Shown one piece after another: positions 1 to 4,819 of a stretch of DNA of 7,626 nucleotides; the stretch's first letter is position 1, and the number at the start of each line of letters is the position of its first letter. The notes beneath the pieces were generated by a model. That model was not told where the DNA came from. It ran no database searches and worked only from the letters and a program-made list of their open reading frames with translations. Position numbers and translations under genes: made by a program. The stretch is from Microcaldota archaeon. GTDB taxonomy: Archaea > Micrarchaeota > Micrarchaeia > Micrarchaeales > Micrarchaeaceae. The DNA lies in the NCBI GenBank assembly GCA_021834785.1, contig JAKBRJ010000025.1:1-7626 (forward strand), read 5' to 3'.

Positions 1-1802
1 ATAAAAGATGATGCTGATGTCCCTGCGGAAGATAATAGCTCACCCAGCGTGGTGGGTTGCTGTAGTTGTAATGTGGATGGTAGGAATTGGAAGTTCTGCT
101 GGTTCTGTGCAAATGGTTGGAGAGATTGGGGTAATAACGCTTCTACTAACGGGTTTTGTGATACTATCGAAGGCAGTGGAGCATTTAACACGTCCTGCCC
201 AAACTGCTCAACAGGCTGAGCGACATTCTGCTCAAAAGGCTTAGCTATATAATTATTAAAATCTGATTCTGCTGGATTAATTACATAATTTTCAATTGCT
301 TTTCCTGCTGGAGCGAGTGTTGCTTCTACAGGATTTATTACATTCTGGCTGAGCCAAGATTCTATTCCTTGCAGAGGCGTTTCAGAACTTGCTGTAGTAG
401 GTTGCTGACTTGCTTGGGATGCATCTAAATTTGCTAATGCAATTGCGTTCTGCGGGTTTGGATTTGCATTGAATTCGAGCTGTGCGTATGCCTGCGAGCC
501 TGTTGGGGCGTATTCAATATTTCCATTGTCAATTATAAAAGTATAGCTTGCGCCATTGATTGTTTCTGTGTAAGTGTTGCTTAACTGCCCATTTGCTCCT
601 TGAAAACCTGTTGGTGTTGCTACCCCATTATCTTCGTAAGAATAAATTACTGGTATTGTTGCTGTTGAAATATATTTGCCTGTTTGAAAATCTATACCTC
701 CTGTTGTTGCTCCGTTTACTGTTGGTATTGGAACATTAATAAGCTGAGTTGAGCCTGATGTTGGGATTGCATTTATAGAATATCCTGGGCTTGAGCCTGA
801 TGATGCAGGGGTTGTGCTAATCTTTAAATCAAGTGAGCCTGATAATCCTTGCAGCATCTGGGCTGCTTGGGCTGCACTTATGCCATAATTCTCTAATTGC
901 TGGATTGTTGGGTTCTGAAGAGTTATTGAAGTTCCGTAATTAGAGAATTGATAAGATGATGGAGTAAATATATAACTTCCGCTTCCGTCTGGGTCCAAAG
1001 CCCATGTTCCTGTTTCTATTATTGATCCGTCCTGCAATGATGTAGGTAACGAAATCTTTCCATTAGGAGTGTTAAATGTCTGAAAATCTGATAACTTGGC
1101 TGCGGGGCTTGAAGTTTCAGGAACATTAAGCAATCCAACGAACTTTCCGTCTACTGTATATTGAATATATGGTGCTTGCGAGGTTGAACCTTTATAGACT
1201 ACCTTTCCGTCGTTCTTTATTGTTGTTGTGCTTGTTGTTGTTGCTGGAGTAATTGCCCCGCCCTGATTAATATAAGACATTCCTTCATAATTCTGCACTG
1301 GGCCTGAATATCCTGGTCCGTTTACCCATATTCCAGTATTGGTTCCGAGGGCATGTGGTGCATACCAGGTCTGTCCTGTGCCAGGGTTTGTCCATGAGCT
1401 TATCTTGTCGCTCTGCAGTTGAGATTGAATCCATGAAGGCAGTTGATTCGCTCCTGTTGCCGACGGAGATTGAGTTATTGATAATCCTGAACTTGAGGTT
1501 GCAGAAGATGAACCTGTGCTTTGAGCTGAGGATTGCGATGGTGCACTATTATTGTGATTATATGAAGGTGAAGATTTATTTCCTGCATTTATCTGCGAAA
1601 TTACAGAATTGGGTTCGCCATGTGGGAAATAACTATTCAAATTCTGCATCGCTGCTTCTATCTGTGCTCCAGATGCATGGCTTCCTGAAGATAAAACTTT
1701 TTGTGCTTGGGCTATTGCTGCCTCTCTGTTCTGCTGGGCTTCCGAGGATACAGCATGACCTTGGACATTTGAAACAAATGCAGGGTTAAAGTTGTTAGGC
1801 AT
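1..1802 (-). CDS. long Gln/Asn/Ser/Thr-rich structural-type protein (3' end missing)
   Basis: The frame from the ATG at 1802 runs without a stop to the window edge, giving 600 visible residues. In order: a short helical N-terminal part (about 18-80), a Ser/Gln/Thr-rich linker (about 84-118), a beta-rich, Gly- and aromatic-containing region with a Thr cluster (TTTSTTT, near 190) from about 120 to 450, then an amphipathic region with four copies of [VI]-x-x-P-x-E (VINPVE 488, VINPAE 507, IAKPFE 519, VAQPVE 527). Charged residues and Cys are scarce. No signal peptide is seen. The composition resembles virion fibre/spike or other extended surface proteins, but no family is recognised. It is coupled to the preceding gene through AGGTGTAACTATG. 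Confidence 0.8.
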   Translation of the reverse strand, partial: MPNNFNPAFVSNVQGHAVSSEAQQNREAAIAQAQKVLSSGSHASGAQIEAAMQNLNSYFPHGEPNSVISQINAGNKSSPSYNHNNSAPSQSSAQSTGSSSATSSSGLSITQSPSATGANQLPSWIQSQLQSDKISSWTNPGTGQTWYAPHALGTNTGIWVNGPGYSGPVQNYEGMSYINQGGAITPATTTSTTTIKNDGKVVYKGSTSQAPYIQYTVDGKFVGLLNVPETSSPAAKLSDFQTFNTPNGKISLPTSLQDGSIIETGTWALDPDGSGSYIFTPSSYQFSNYGTSITLQNPTIQQLENYGISAAQAAQMLQGLSGSLDLKISTTPASSGSSPGYSINAIPTSGSTQLINVPIPTVNGATTGGIDFQTGKYISTATIPVIYSYEDNGVATPTGFQGANGQLSNTYTETINGASYTFIIDNGNIEYAPTGSQAYAQLEFNANPNPQNAIALANLDASQASQQPTTASSETPLQGIESWLSQNVINPVEATLAPAGKAIENYVINPAESDFNNYIAKPFEQNVAQPVEQFGQDVLNAPLPSIVSQNPLVEALLPQSLQPFAQNQQNFQFLPSTLQLQQPTTLGELLSSAGTSASSF

Positions 1803-1812
1803 AGTTACACCT
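1800..1812 (-). promoter_or_regulatory. coupling site AGGTGTAACTATG, copy 2
   Basis: Identical over 13 bases to 3634-3646. It contains the last Val codon and TAA of the coiled-coil gene, AGGTG as ribosome-binding site, and the ATG that fixes the start of the long gene at 1802. Confidence 0.75.
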
Positions 1813-2050
1813 CTATAGGTTTCCTGGCTTTGTCTTTCTCCTTCTCTATCTCCCTTTCTTTTGCGAGATATTCATTAAATAATCTTCTCTTTTCTGCCTC
1901 AAATTTGTCGTATGCTTTATTCTTGAGCAATGCATATACTTCTGCTGCCTTCTTTACTTCTTTTTCGTATACATCTGCTGCTAGGCGTTCCTTCTTTTTA
2001 TACTCCTTGTATTCATCTTCTAACATTTCATCATATTCATTTTCATTCAT
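1805..2050 (-). CDS. charged coiled-coil protein, 81 residues
   Basis: Almost wholly E, K, Y, A, R and L with helical periodicity from residue 5 to 75 (for example AADVYEKEVKKAAEVYALL), so a single long helix or coiled coil is expected. Function unknown; such small proteins beside a fibre-like protein can be chaperones or structural partners, but nothing here proves it. It ends in KARKPIEV. The ATG is preceded by AAGGCGATAAA, a variant ribosome-binding site. Its GAG GTG TAA end supplies the site for the long gene. Confidence 0.7.
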   Translation of the reverse strand: MNENEYDEMLEDEYKEYKKKERLAADVYEKEVKKAAEVYALLKNKAYDKFEAEKRRLFNEYLAKEREIEKEKDKARKPIEV

Positions 2051-2064
2051 TTTATCGCCTTTTT

Positions 2065-2451
2065 TTATACAAATATAGGCCTATTCGGATTTAACCTTTG
2101 TGGCAGCTGTGGCATTTCTACTCTTTGCGCAATTCCTGCGGGGGCTACCTGGGATAAATATGCTGCATACGGATTAAATTGCTGAGGCATTGCCATTGGC
2201 ATTGGCGGAGTTGGAGGCTGCATAGGCATAGCATTGAATTGCTGTGCTGATGGCGGAACAAAGATATGCGGAGTAATGCCTGAATTGAGCTCTTCTACTG
2301 AACTTGCTGGGGATTCTGGGAGAGCCGATGCTGTTGGTGATTTGTTCTGTGGAACTGATGCTGCTTTTGGCGGCTTGTTCTGTGGGACATTTGAATAACT
2401 CGGGTTAAAACTCGGAGTTGTTATGCTTCCAAATGGGGATGTAAATGGCAT
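2065..2451 (-). CDS. Pro/Gln/Met-rich disordered protein
   Basis: 128 residues, low complexity, nearly free of regular structure. An imperfect tandem repeat VPQNKPPKAA / VPQNKSPTAS lies at 22-42, and a P/M/Q stretch (MQPPTPPMPMAMPQQ) at 77-91. F-N-P occurs at 15-17 and 92-94, and F-N-A at 72-74. It ends in NPNRPIFV. No signal peptide. F-N-P-S-Y-S-N-V-P-Q (15-24) resembles F-N-P-A-F-V-S-N-V-Q at the start of the long protein downstream, so the two may share a binding site. It could be a linker, scaffold or virion-associated protein; this is inference. The start is fixed by AAAAAGGTGA. Confidence 0.7.
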   Translation of the reverse strand: MPFTSPFGSITTPSFNPSYSNVPQNKPPKAASVPQNKSPTASALPESPASSVEELNSGITPHIFVPPSAQQFNAMPMQPPTPPMPMAMPQQFNPYAAYLSQVAPAGIAQRVEMPQLPQRLNPNRPIFV

Positions 2452-2589
2452 TTATTTCACCTTTTTATTTTTATATTCTTTTCTTTTATCTGATTTGTTT
2501 CTATCTGATTTTGTTGCCTTCCTTGACACGAGGGCGTTTAATTCCTTTACAACTTGTTTTCTTGTTTTTGTTTTTACTTTTGTTTTCAT
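2452..2589 (-). CDS. very basic 45-residue protein
   Basis: 45 residues, roughly 40% Lys/Arg, beginning MKTKVKTKTRKQVVKELNAL. A short helix V-V-K-E-L-N-A-L-V lies between disordered basic stretches, and the imperfect repeat KSDRNKSDKRK is present. It probably binds nucleic acid or an acidic partner, judged from charge only. It ends in KNKKVK, where AAAAAGGTGAAA is the ribosome-binding site for the next gene, whose ATG abuts its TAA. A competing frame from the ATG at 2599 ends mid-gene and is less likely. It is the only protein among the first ten of this block without a final Val. Confidence 0.6.
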   Translation of the reverse strand: MKTKVKTKTRKQVVKELNALVSRKATKSDRNKSDKRKEYKNKKVK

Positions 2590-2622
2590 AGGTATACACC
2601 ATTATTTATTATACTTAACTTC

Positions 2623-2630
2623 TATTTATA
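2623..2630 (-). promoter_or_regulatory. possible internal TATA box
   Basis: The minus strand reads TATAAATA across the stop of the 142-residue gene, followed by a 36-base gap, the largest in the left block. A start about 25 bases downstream would fall near 2601, just before GGTGTATACC and the ATG at 2589, giving a short leader with GGTG as ribosome-binding site. This could drive the last four genes separately. Confidence 0.4.
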
Positions 2631-3054
2631 CTTTTATTTTATATTTTTTGAACTCTTTATTTTCTTCTGCTTTCTTGTGGGCTATGTCCTCTGCCTTTTT
2701 GAATACCTTATATGCGTGTTCATATTTTTTGTTAGCCCTGAATGCAACCTGAGCGTGAAGTTTCTGCCATATTTCTTTATAGCTTAATCCCTTCTTGCGT
2801 GCATGTGCAACCATCTCCTCTGGAGTGTATTTTTCTGTTGCGCCTTTGCCCCATGGATGAGATTTTGTGGCCTGCTCCTCTATTCCGAGTTCATAATGCT
2901 TATAGTTCTTTTCATATTTGTTTATATTATCACCTTCTAGTTCTTTTAGCATTTGTTTATAATCTTCGTTTTCTTTTGGGTGTTTCCTTGCATATTCAAG
3001 TCTTTTCTCATATTCCATTTGTTCAATATATTTCTTTGCTTCTTCTTTGTTCAT
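2626..3054 (-). CDS. charged helical protein, unknown
   Basis: 142 residues rich in K, E, Y and H; no membrane segment. Residues 1-60 are a charged helix-rich region. A loop ATKSHPWGKGATEKYTPEE follows (62-80), then EEMVAHARKKGLSYKEIWQKLHAQV (79-103), which has the look of a helix-turn-helix (GLSYKEI turn), and a last long helix. It ends in KKYKIKV. Residues 98-101 (KLHA) recur at 84-87 of the protein at 4390, where spacing to a following A and K is also similar. The start is fixed by cassette copy 3. Unlike its neighbours, its stop (TAA) is not followed by an immediate start. Confidence 0.7.
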   Translation of the reverse strand: MNKEEAKKYIEQMEYEKRLEYARKHPKENEDYKQMLKELEGDNINKYEKNYKHYELGIEEQATKSHPWGKGATEKYTPEEMVAHARKKGLSYKEIWQKLHAQVAFRANKKYEHAYKVFKKAEDIAHKKAEENKEFKKYKIKV

Positions 3055-3071
3055 ACTTTCACCAGTTTCTT
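3051..3071 (-). repeat. gene-junction cassette, copy 3
   Basis: The same 21 bases as at 4111-4131 (K-K-L-V-K-V codons, GGTGA site, ATGA overlap) join the His-rich gene to the 142-residue gene. The flanking coding sequences on both sides are unrelated to those at copies 1 and 2. Confidence 0.85.
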
Positions 3072-3233
3072 TCTGTTTTTCTTTTTTAGCTCGTGCTTCA
3101 GAGCCTCCGCTTCCTCCTCCAGCCTATGCTCGTGCCTTTCGTGGACACGTTCGTTCTCGTGCATTTCGTGAGGTTTTACATAATACCTCTTCCTTCCCTT
3201 ATGGGAATAATGACCTTTTACTTTTGTTTCCAT
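3051..3233 (-). CDS. His/Glu/Lys-rich 60-residue protein
   Basis: Not recognised by name. The N-terminal part VKGHYSHKGRKRYYVKPH (5-22) resembles short basic archaeal segments of the pattern V-x-G-H/Y-x-(K/R)-x-G-(K/R)-x-V-x-P-H. It is followed by a helix alternating H, E and R (MHENERVHERHEHRLEEEAEALKH) and a very basic end KKKNRKKLVKV. Eight or more histidines beside acidic residues could bind metal; this is conjecture. The start is set by AAAAGGTGA in the leader repeat. The stop is part of cassette copy 3, overlapping the next start. Confidence 0.7.
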   Translation of the reverse strand: METKVKGHYSHKGRKRYYVKPHEMHENERVHERHEHRLEEEAEALKHELKKKNRKKLVKV

Positions 3234-3258
3234 TTAATTCACCTTTTAAATATCATAC
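3223..3258 (-). repeat. leader repeat, copy 2
   Basis: 36 bases matching 4360-4395 with three differences. On the minus strand it covers the last bases of the PaREP1-like gene, ATATTTAAAAGGTGAA, and the first codons of the 60-residue gene (ATGGAAACAAA). It contains the ribosome-binding site that fixes the start at 3233. Confidence 0.75.
3239..3256 (-). other. five-codon coupling frame MIFKR
   Basis: The ATG overlapping the TGA of the PaREP1-like gene opens a frame of five codons (MIFKR) whose stop TGA lies inside the AAAAGGTGA ribosome-binding site of the next gene. Ribosomes ending the upstream gene could restart, stop again 14-17 bases later and be delivered to the ATG at 3233. It may be a coupling relay or simply the residue of an old gene start. 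Confidence 0.35.
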
Positions 3259-3636
3259 CTTTACTAACTTTCGTTTTTGTCTGTAAGTCTCTTTTTCAAC
3301 AAGGTTACGAAAAAACTTGTATGTTTTATGATATATATATTCTATATCCTTTATTGTTGTGTCATAAGACAAACCCTCATAAAAAAACACATGTAAGCTA
3401 TGTAAATACTCTTTCATTGTAGTATCTTTTGAGAGCTTATCAAAATTTGCTCTAAATTCACCATAGTTTTTTATATTCCTATCGAGTTTATTACTTAACA
3501 AATCTTCAGCTATTGCTACGAGCTTGTTTGAAGCATCTTTGAGATAAGCTAATTTAGTGGTTTCTTCCCACTTTTCATAATCGGATTTGCTTGCCTCAAG
3601 CATTTCTTCAAGTTCTTCTTTCGTGTAATATATCAT
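3253..3636 (-). CDS. PaREP1/HEPN-like helical protein
   Basis: 127 residues, all-helical in appearance. The region YLKDASNKLVAIAEDLL (31-47), a middle helix NYGEFRANFDKLSKD (57-71), then EYLHSLHVFFYEGLS (77-90) and a last helix KDIEYIYHKTYKFFRNLVE resembles the archaeal PaREP1 family of the HEPN superfamily, which has a comparable L-H-x-N-F-Y-E motif. HEPN proteins include RNases and toxin or antitoxin partners. The classical R-x4-6-H catalytic motif is not evident, so an RNase activity is not claimed. It ends in RKLVKV, encoded by TTA GTA AAG GTA rather than the CTG GTG AAA GTA of its neighbours. An ATGA overlap links it to a five-codon frame. Confidence 0.6.
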   Translation of the reverse strand: MIYYTKEELEEMLEASKSDYEKWEETTKLAYLKDASNKLVAIAEDLLSNKLDRNIKNYGEFRANFDKLSKDTTMKEYLHSLHVFFYEGLSYDTTIKDIEYIYHKTYKFFRNLVEKETYRQKRKLVKV

Positions 3637-3646
3637 AGTTACACCT
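3634..3646 (-). promoter_or_regulatory. coupling site AGGTGTAACTATG, copy 1
   Basis: The minus strand reads AGGTGTAACTATG: the Val codon GTG and TAA of the zinc-ribbon gene, with AGGTG as ribosome-binding site 6-7 bases before the next ATG. The same 13 bases occur at 1800-1812. Confidence 0.75.
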
Positions 3647-3812
3647 TTATAAACTTTTTATGTCTTGCGTGCCAGTCGTAGTGCAGCTTGCGTGGGGCGT
3701 TCCAATATACTGACTTGCATTTGGGGCATACTCTCGGCTTCTCTTCGCTTCTGGCAAGCCACTTGTGATGGCAACGATTGCATAAATGTGAGGTAAACTT
3801 CTTTGAGGTCAT
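3639..3812 (-). CDS. minimal zinc-ribbon protein, 57 residues
   Basis: Two knuckles, C11-N-R-C14 and C29-P-K-C32, 14 residues apart, form a typical four-cysteine zinc ribbon. H15/H16 directly after the first knuckle and W18 are notable. The C-terminal part (Y36-WNAPRKLHYDWHARHKK) is basic and aromatic. Proteins of this kind usually bind nucleic acid or act as small subunits or adaptors; the partner here is unknown. It begins at the ATGA overlap of cassette copy 2 and ends in KKFIKV. The last two codons AAG GTG supply the ribosome-binding site of the next gene. Confidence 0.8.
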   Translation of the reverse strand: MTSKKFTSHLCNRCHHKWLARSEEKPRVCPKCKSVYWNAPRKLHYDWHARHKKFIKV

Positions 3813-3826
3813 ACTTTCACCAGTTT
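3809..3826 (-). repeat. gene-junction cassette, copy 2
   Basis: The minus strand reads AAACTGGTGAAAGTATGA, identical over 18 bases to the copies at 3051 and 4111. It encodes the K-L-V-K-V tail, the ribosome-binding site and the ATGA stop/start overlap leading to the zinc-ribbon gene. Confidence 0.85.
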
Positions 3827-4114
3827 TTTGTTTTTCTTTTTTAAAATTTCTTTGGCCTTATTTAAGCTCATATGAAATTCTACAATAGCGTCTTTAGGGA
3901 CTATATATTCATGTCCATAATTCCATGCATCTGGGAAAAGAACCGCTTTGATTTTGATGTTTTTGGGGTTTATTTTTATTACTTCGCCTTCTATATAACT
4001 ATCATTATATTCGTGAGTGTTCTTCTGACCAAACCAAGTATCATTTTGGTTTAAATAGGATGGTCGCTCAAAGCCTGCGTATTCCCCTAACTTTAAATCT
4101 TTAGCGGTTGTCAT
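3809..4114 (-). CDS. small beta-rich protein, unknown
   Basis: 101 residues, not recognised. The central part (about 40-80) reads as consecutive strands: IEGEVIKINPKNIKIKAV, a D-A-W-N-Y-G-H turn region, then EYIVPKDAIVEFHM. This is compatible with a small SH3- or OB-like barrel. A basic C-terminal helix (85-97) ends in NKKLVKV. It has aromatic-rich polar loops and no signal peptide. Both ends are ATGA overlaps, so it is tightly coupled. Nucleic-acid binding is conceivable from the shape but not shown. Confidence 0.7.
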   Translation of the reverse strand: MTTAKDLKLGEYAGFERPSYLNQNDTWFGQKNTHEYNDSYIEGEVIKINPKNIKIKAVLFPDAWNYGHEYIVPKDAIVEFHMSLNKAKEILKKKNKKLVKV

Positions 4115-4131
4115 ACTTTCACCAGTTTCTT
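4111..4131 (-). repeat. gene-junction cassette, copy 1
   Basis: The minus strand carries AAACTGGTGAAAGTATGA preceded by AAG. It is at once the codons for K-L-V-K-V and stop of the upstream gene, the GGTGA ribosome-binding site, and the overlapping ATG of the next gene. All 21 bases recur at 3051-3071, and 18 of them at 3809-3826. Confidence 0.85.
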
Positions 4132-4344
4132 GCTTTCTTTTTCTACACTTATGAAATTGACTTTCTCTATTGCTCTGTCTAATAAATGGTAATCAATATA
4201 TCCGAATATTTTTGCTTGTATTTTTTGTAAATCTGCTTTATCGTCATAATAAATTGCTAATGTCAGATTTCCAGGATTATAGTGGCTGTCAATTACTCCC
4301 TCAATCTTTTCCATTTCTTTGTTCAAATTCCTTTGTTTTTCCAT
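4111..4344 (-). CDS. small alpha/beta protein, unknown
   Basis: 77 residues, not recognised. A short charged N-terminal helix is followed by alternating strands and helix: GVIDSHYNPGNLTLAIYYDD (16-35) looks like two strands around an N-P-G-N turn, 37-59 like one helix, and KVNFISVE (61-68) like a strand. The order resembles small ferredoxin-like folds, including HMA-type domains, but no metal-binding C-x-x-C is present. It ends in SKKLVKV. The ATG follows GAGGTGAAGAT, and its stop overlaps the next start as ATGA, so translation should be coupled. Confidence 0.7.
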   Translation of the reverse strand: MEKQRNLNKEMEKIEGVIDSHYNPGNLTLAIYYDDKADLQKIQAKIFGYIDYHLLDRAIEKVNFISVEKESKKLVKV

Positions 4345-4370
4345 ATCTTCACCTCTTTGTTTGTTTCCAT
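4323..4370 (-). pseudogene. 15-codon remnant, possibly a collapsed gene
   Basis: The frame METNKEVKIWKNKGI starts from the ATG in the leader repeat copy 1, behind a good AAAAGGTGA site. Its first codons match those of the 60-residue gene at 3233 (METK). Five codons later it reads K-E-V-K-I from GAGGTGAAGATATGG, which resembles the standard gene-end cassette GGTGAAAGTATGA with the stop changed to TGG. The beginning and end of a gene thus seem joined with the middle missing. It may still act as a coupling leader for the gene at 4344. Confidence 0.4.
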
Positions 4371-4395
4371 TTTTTTCACCTTTTAAATATTATAC
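4360..4395 (-). repeat. leader repeat, copy 1
   Basis: 36 bases matching 3223-3258 at 33 positions. On the minus strand it contains ATATTTAAAAGGTGAA, then AAATGGAAACAAA, that is, a ribosome-binding site and the start of an M-E-T frame. The first half follows the stop of the gene at 4390. The TTTAAA core resembles a TATA box but is too close to the ATG to act on it. Confidence 0.75.
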
Positions 4396-4803
4396 TTTCA
4401 CCTTTACTCTTTTTGTAACAATATAACCTTTGCCTGATTCCTTTGTCTTGGTAAGTAAATCCCCTGTTTCTGGATTCAACGCTGTCTGCCCTTCCTTTAG
4501 GCGCTCTGCGAATGCCTTGTTTGAGGCCACTCTCTGCATATGGGCGTGGAGCTTCTCTGCTACATTCCTGAATTTGCTTTTAGTTTCTTCGCTGAAATGA
4601 GGAAATTGAAAATGAATTGCTTTGTTCGCTTGGACTGCTGGGAGAGATAAAAATGGATGATTAGCTGCTGCGTTAGAAAGCTTGGCTGAAACCTTGTTCT
4701 TGGCTTCCTGGAGCTTGAGCGCACGAATTTGATCTGCTAATTCCTTTTCTTTTTTTAGTCTTTTTATATTTTCTTGTATCTCTTTTAATTTTTTATTATA
4801 CAT
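4390..4803 (-). CDS. coiled-coil protein, first gene of the left block
   Basis: 137 residues, not recognised. Residues 1-45 are strongly charged and helical (KKLKEIQENIKRLKKEKEL onward), predicting a coiled coil. The middle (46-75) is more hydrophobic with H, F and P. A second helical part contains EKLHAHMQ (83-90), and a short segment with TGDLLTKTKESGKGYIVT follows. It ends in KRVKVKV. Soluble, no signal peptide. The tail codons contain AAAGGTGAAAGTATAA, nearly the coupling sequence of later junctions, but the start codon expected there is ATA rather than ATG. It is preceded by the promoter/inverted-repeat region. Confidence 0.75.
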   Translation of the reverse strand: MYNKKLKEIQENIKRLKKEKELADQIRALKLQEAKNKVSAKLSNAAANHPFLSLPAVQANKAIHFQFPHFSEETKSKFRNVAEKLHAHMQRVASNKAFAERLKEGQTALNPETGDLLTKTKESGKGYIVTKRVKVKV

Positions 4804-4819
4804 ATAACCACTTTATTAT

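Noticed and set aside
8..244. Plus-strand frame of 78 codons with a hydrophobic segment
   Set aside because: It is antisense to the Gln/Pro/Leu-rich end of the long minus-strand gene and has no start signal.
1355..1789. Plus-strand frame of 144 codons
   Set aside because: It lies wholly inside the long minus-strand gene, whose frame is open for 600 codons with sensible composition and a clear start signal.
2485..2599. Alternative frame starting ATGGTGTATACC, reading MVYTYENKSK and on to a TAG
   Set aside because: Its end does not abut a downstream start, while the frame from 2589 ends exactly at the next ATG with a ribosome-binding site in its last codons.
2423..3422. Several overlapping plus-strand frames encoding Phe/Leu/Ser-rich, membrane-like proteins
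   Set aside because: They are complements of Lys/Glu-rich minus-strand genes (AAA/GAA read backwards as TTT/TTC). They lack ribosome-binding sites and overlap well-supported coupled genes.
3051..4131. Repeated cassette as a CRISPR array
   Set aside because: Only three copies occur at irregular distances of about 300 and 760 bases with whole genes between them, and the repeats are coding.
3051..4392. Basic K-K-L-V-K-V tails read as nuclear-localisation signals
   Set aside because: The signals in the window are archaeal (GGTGA sites, TATA boxes with short leaders, ATGA overlaps), so a eukaryotic import signal makes no sense here.
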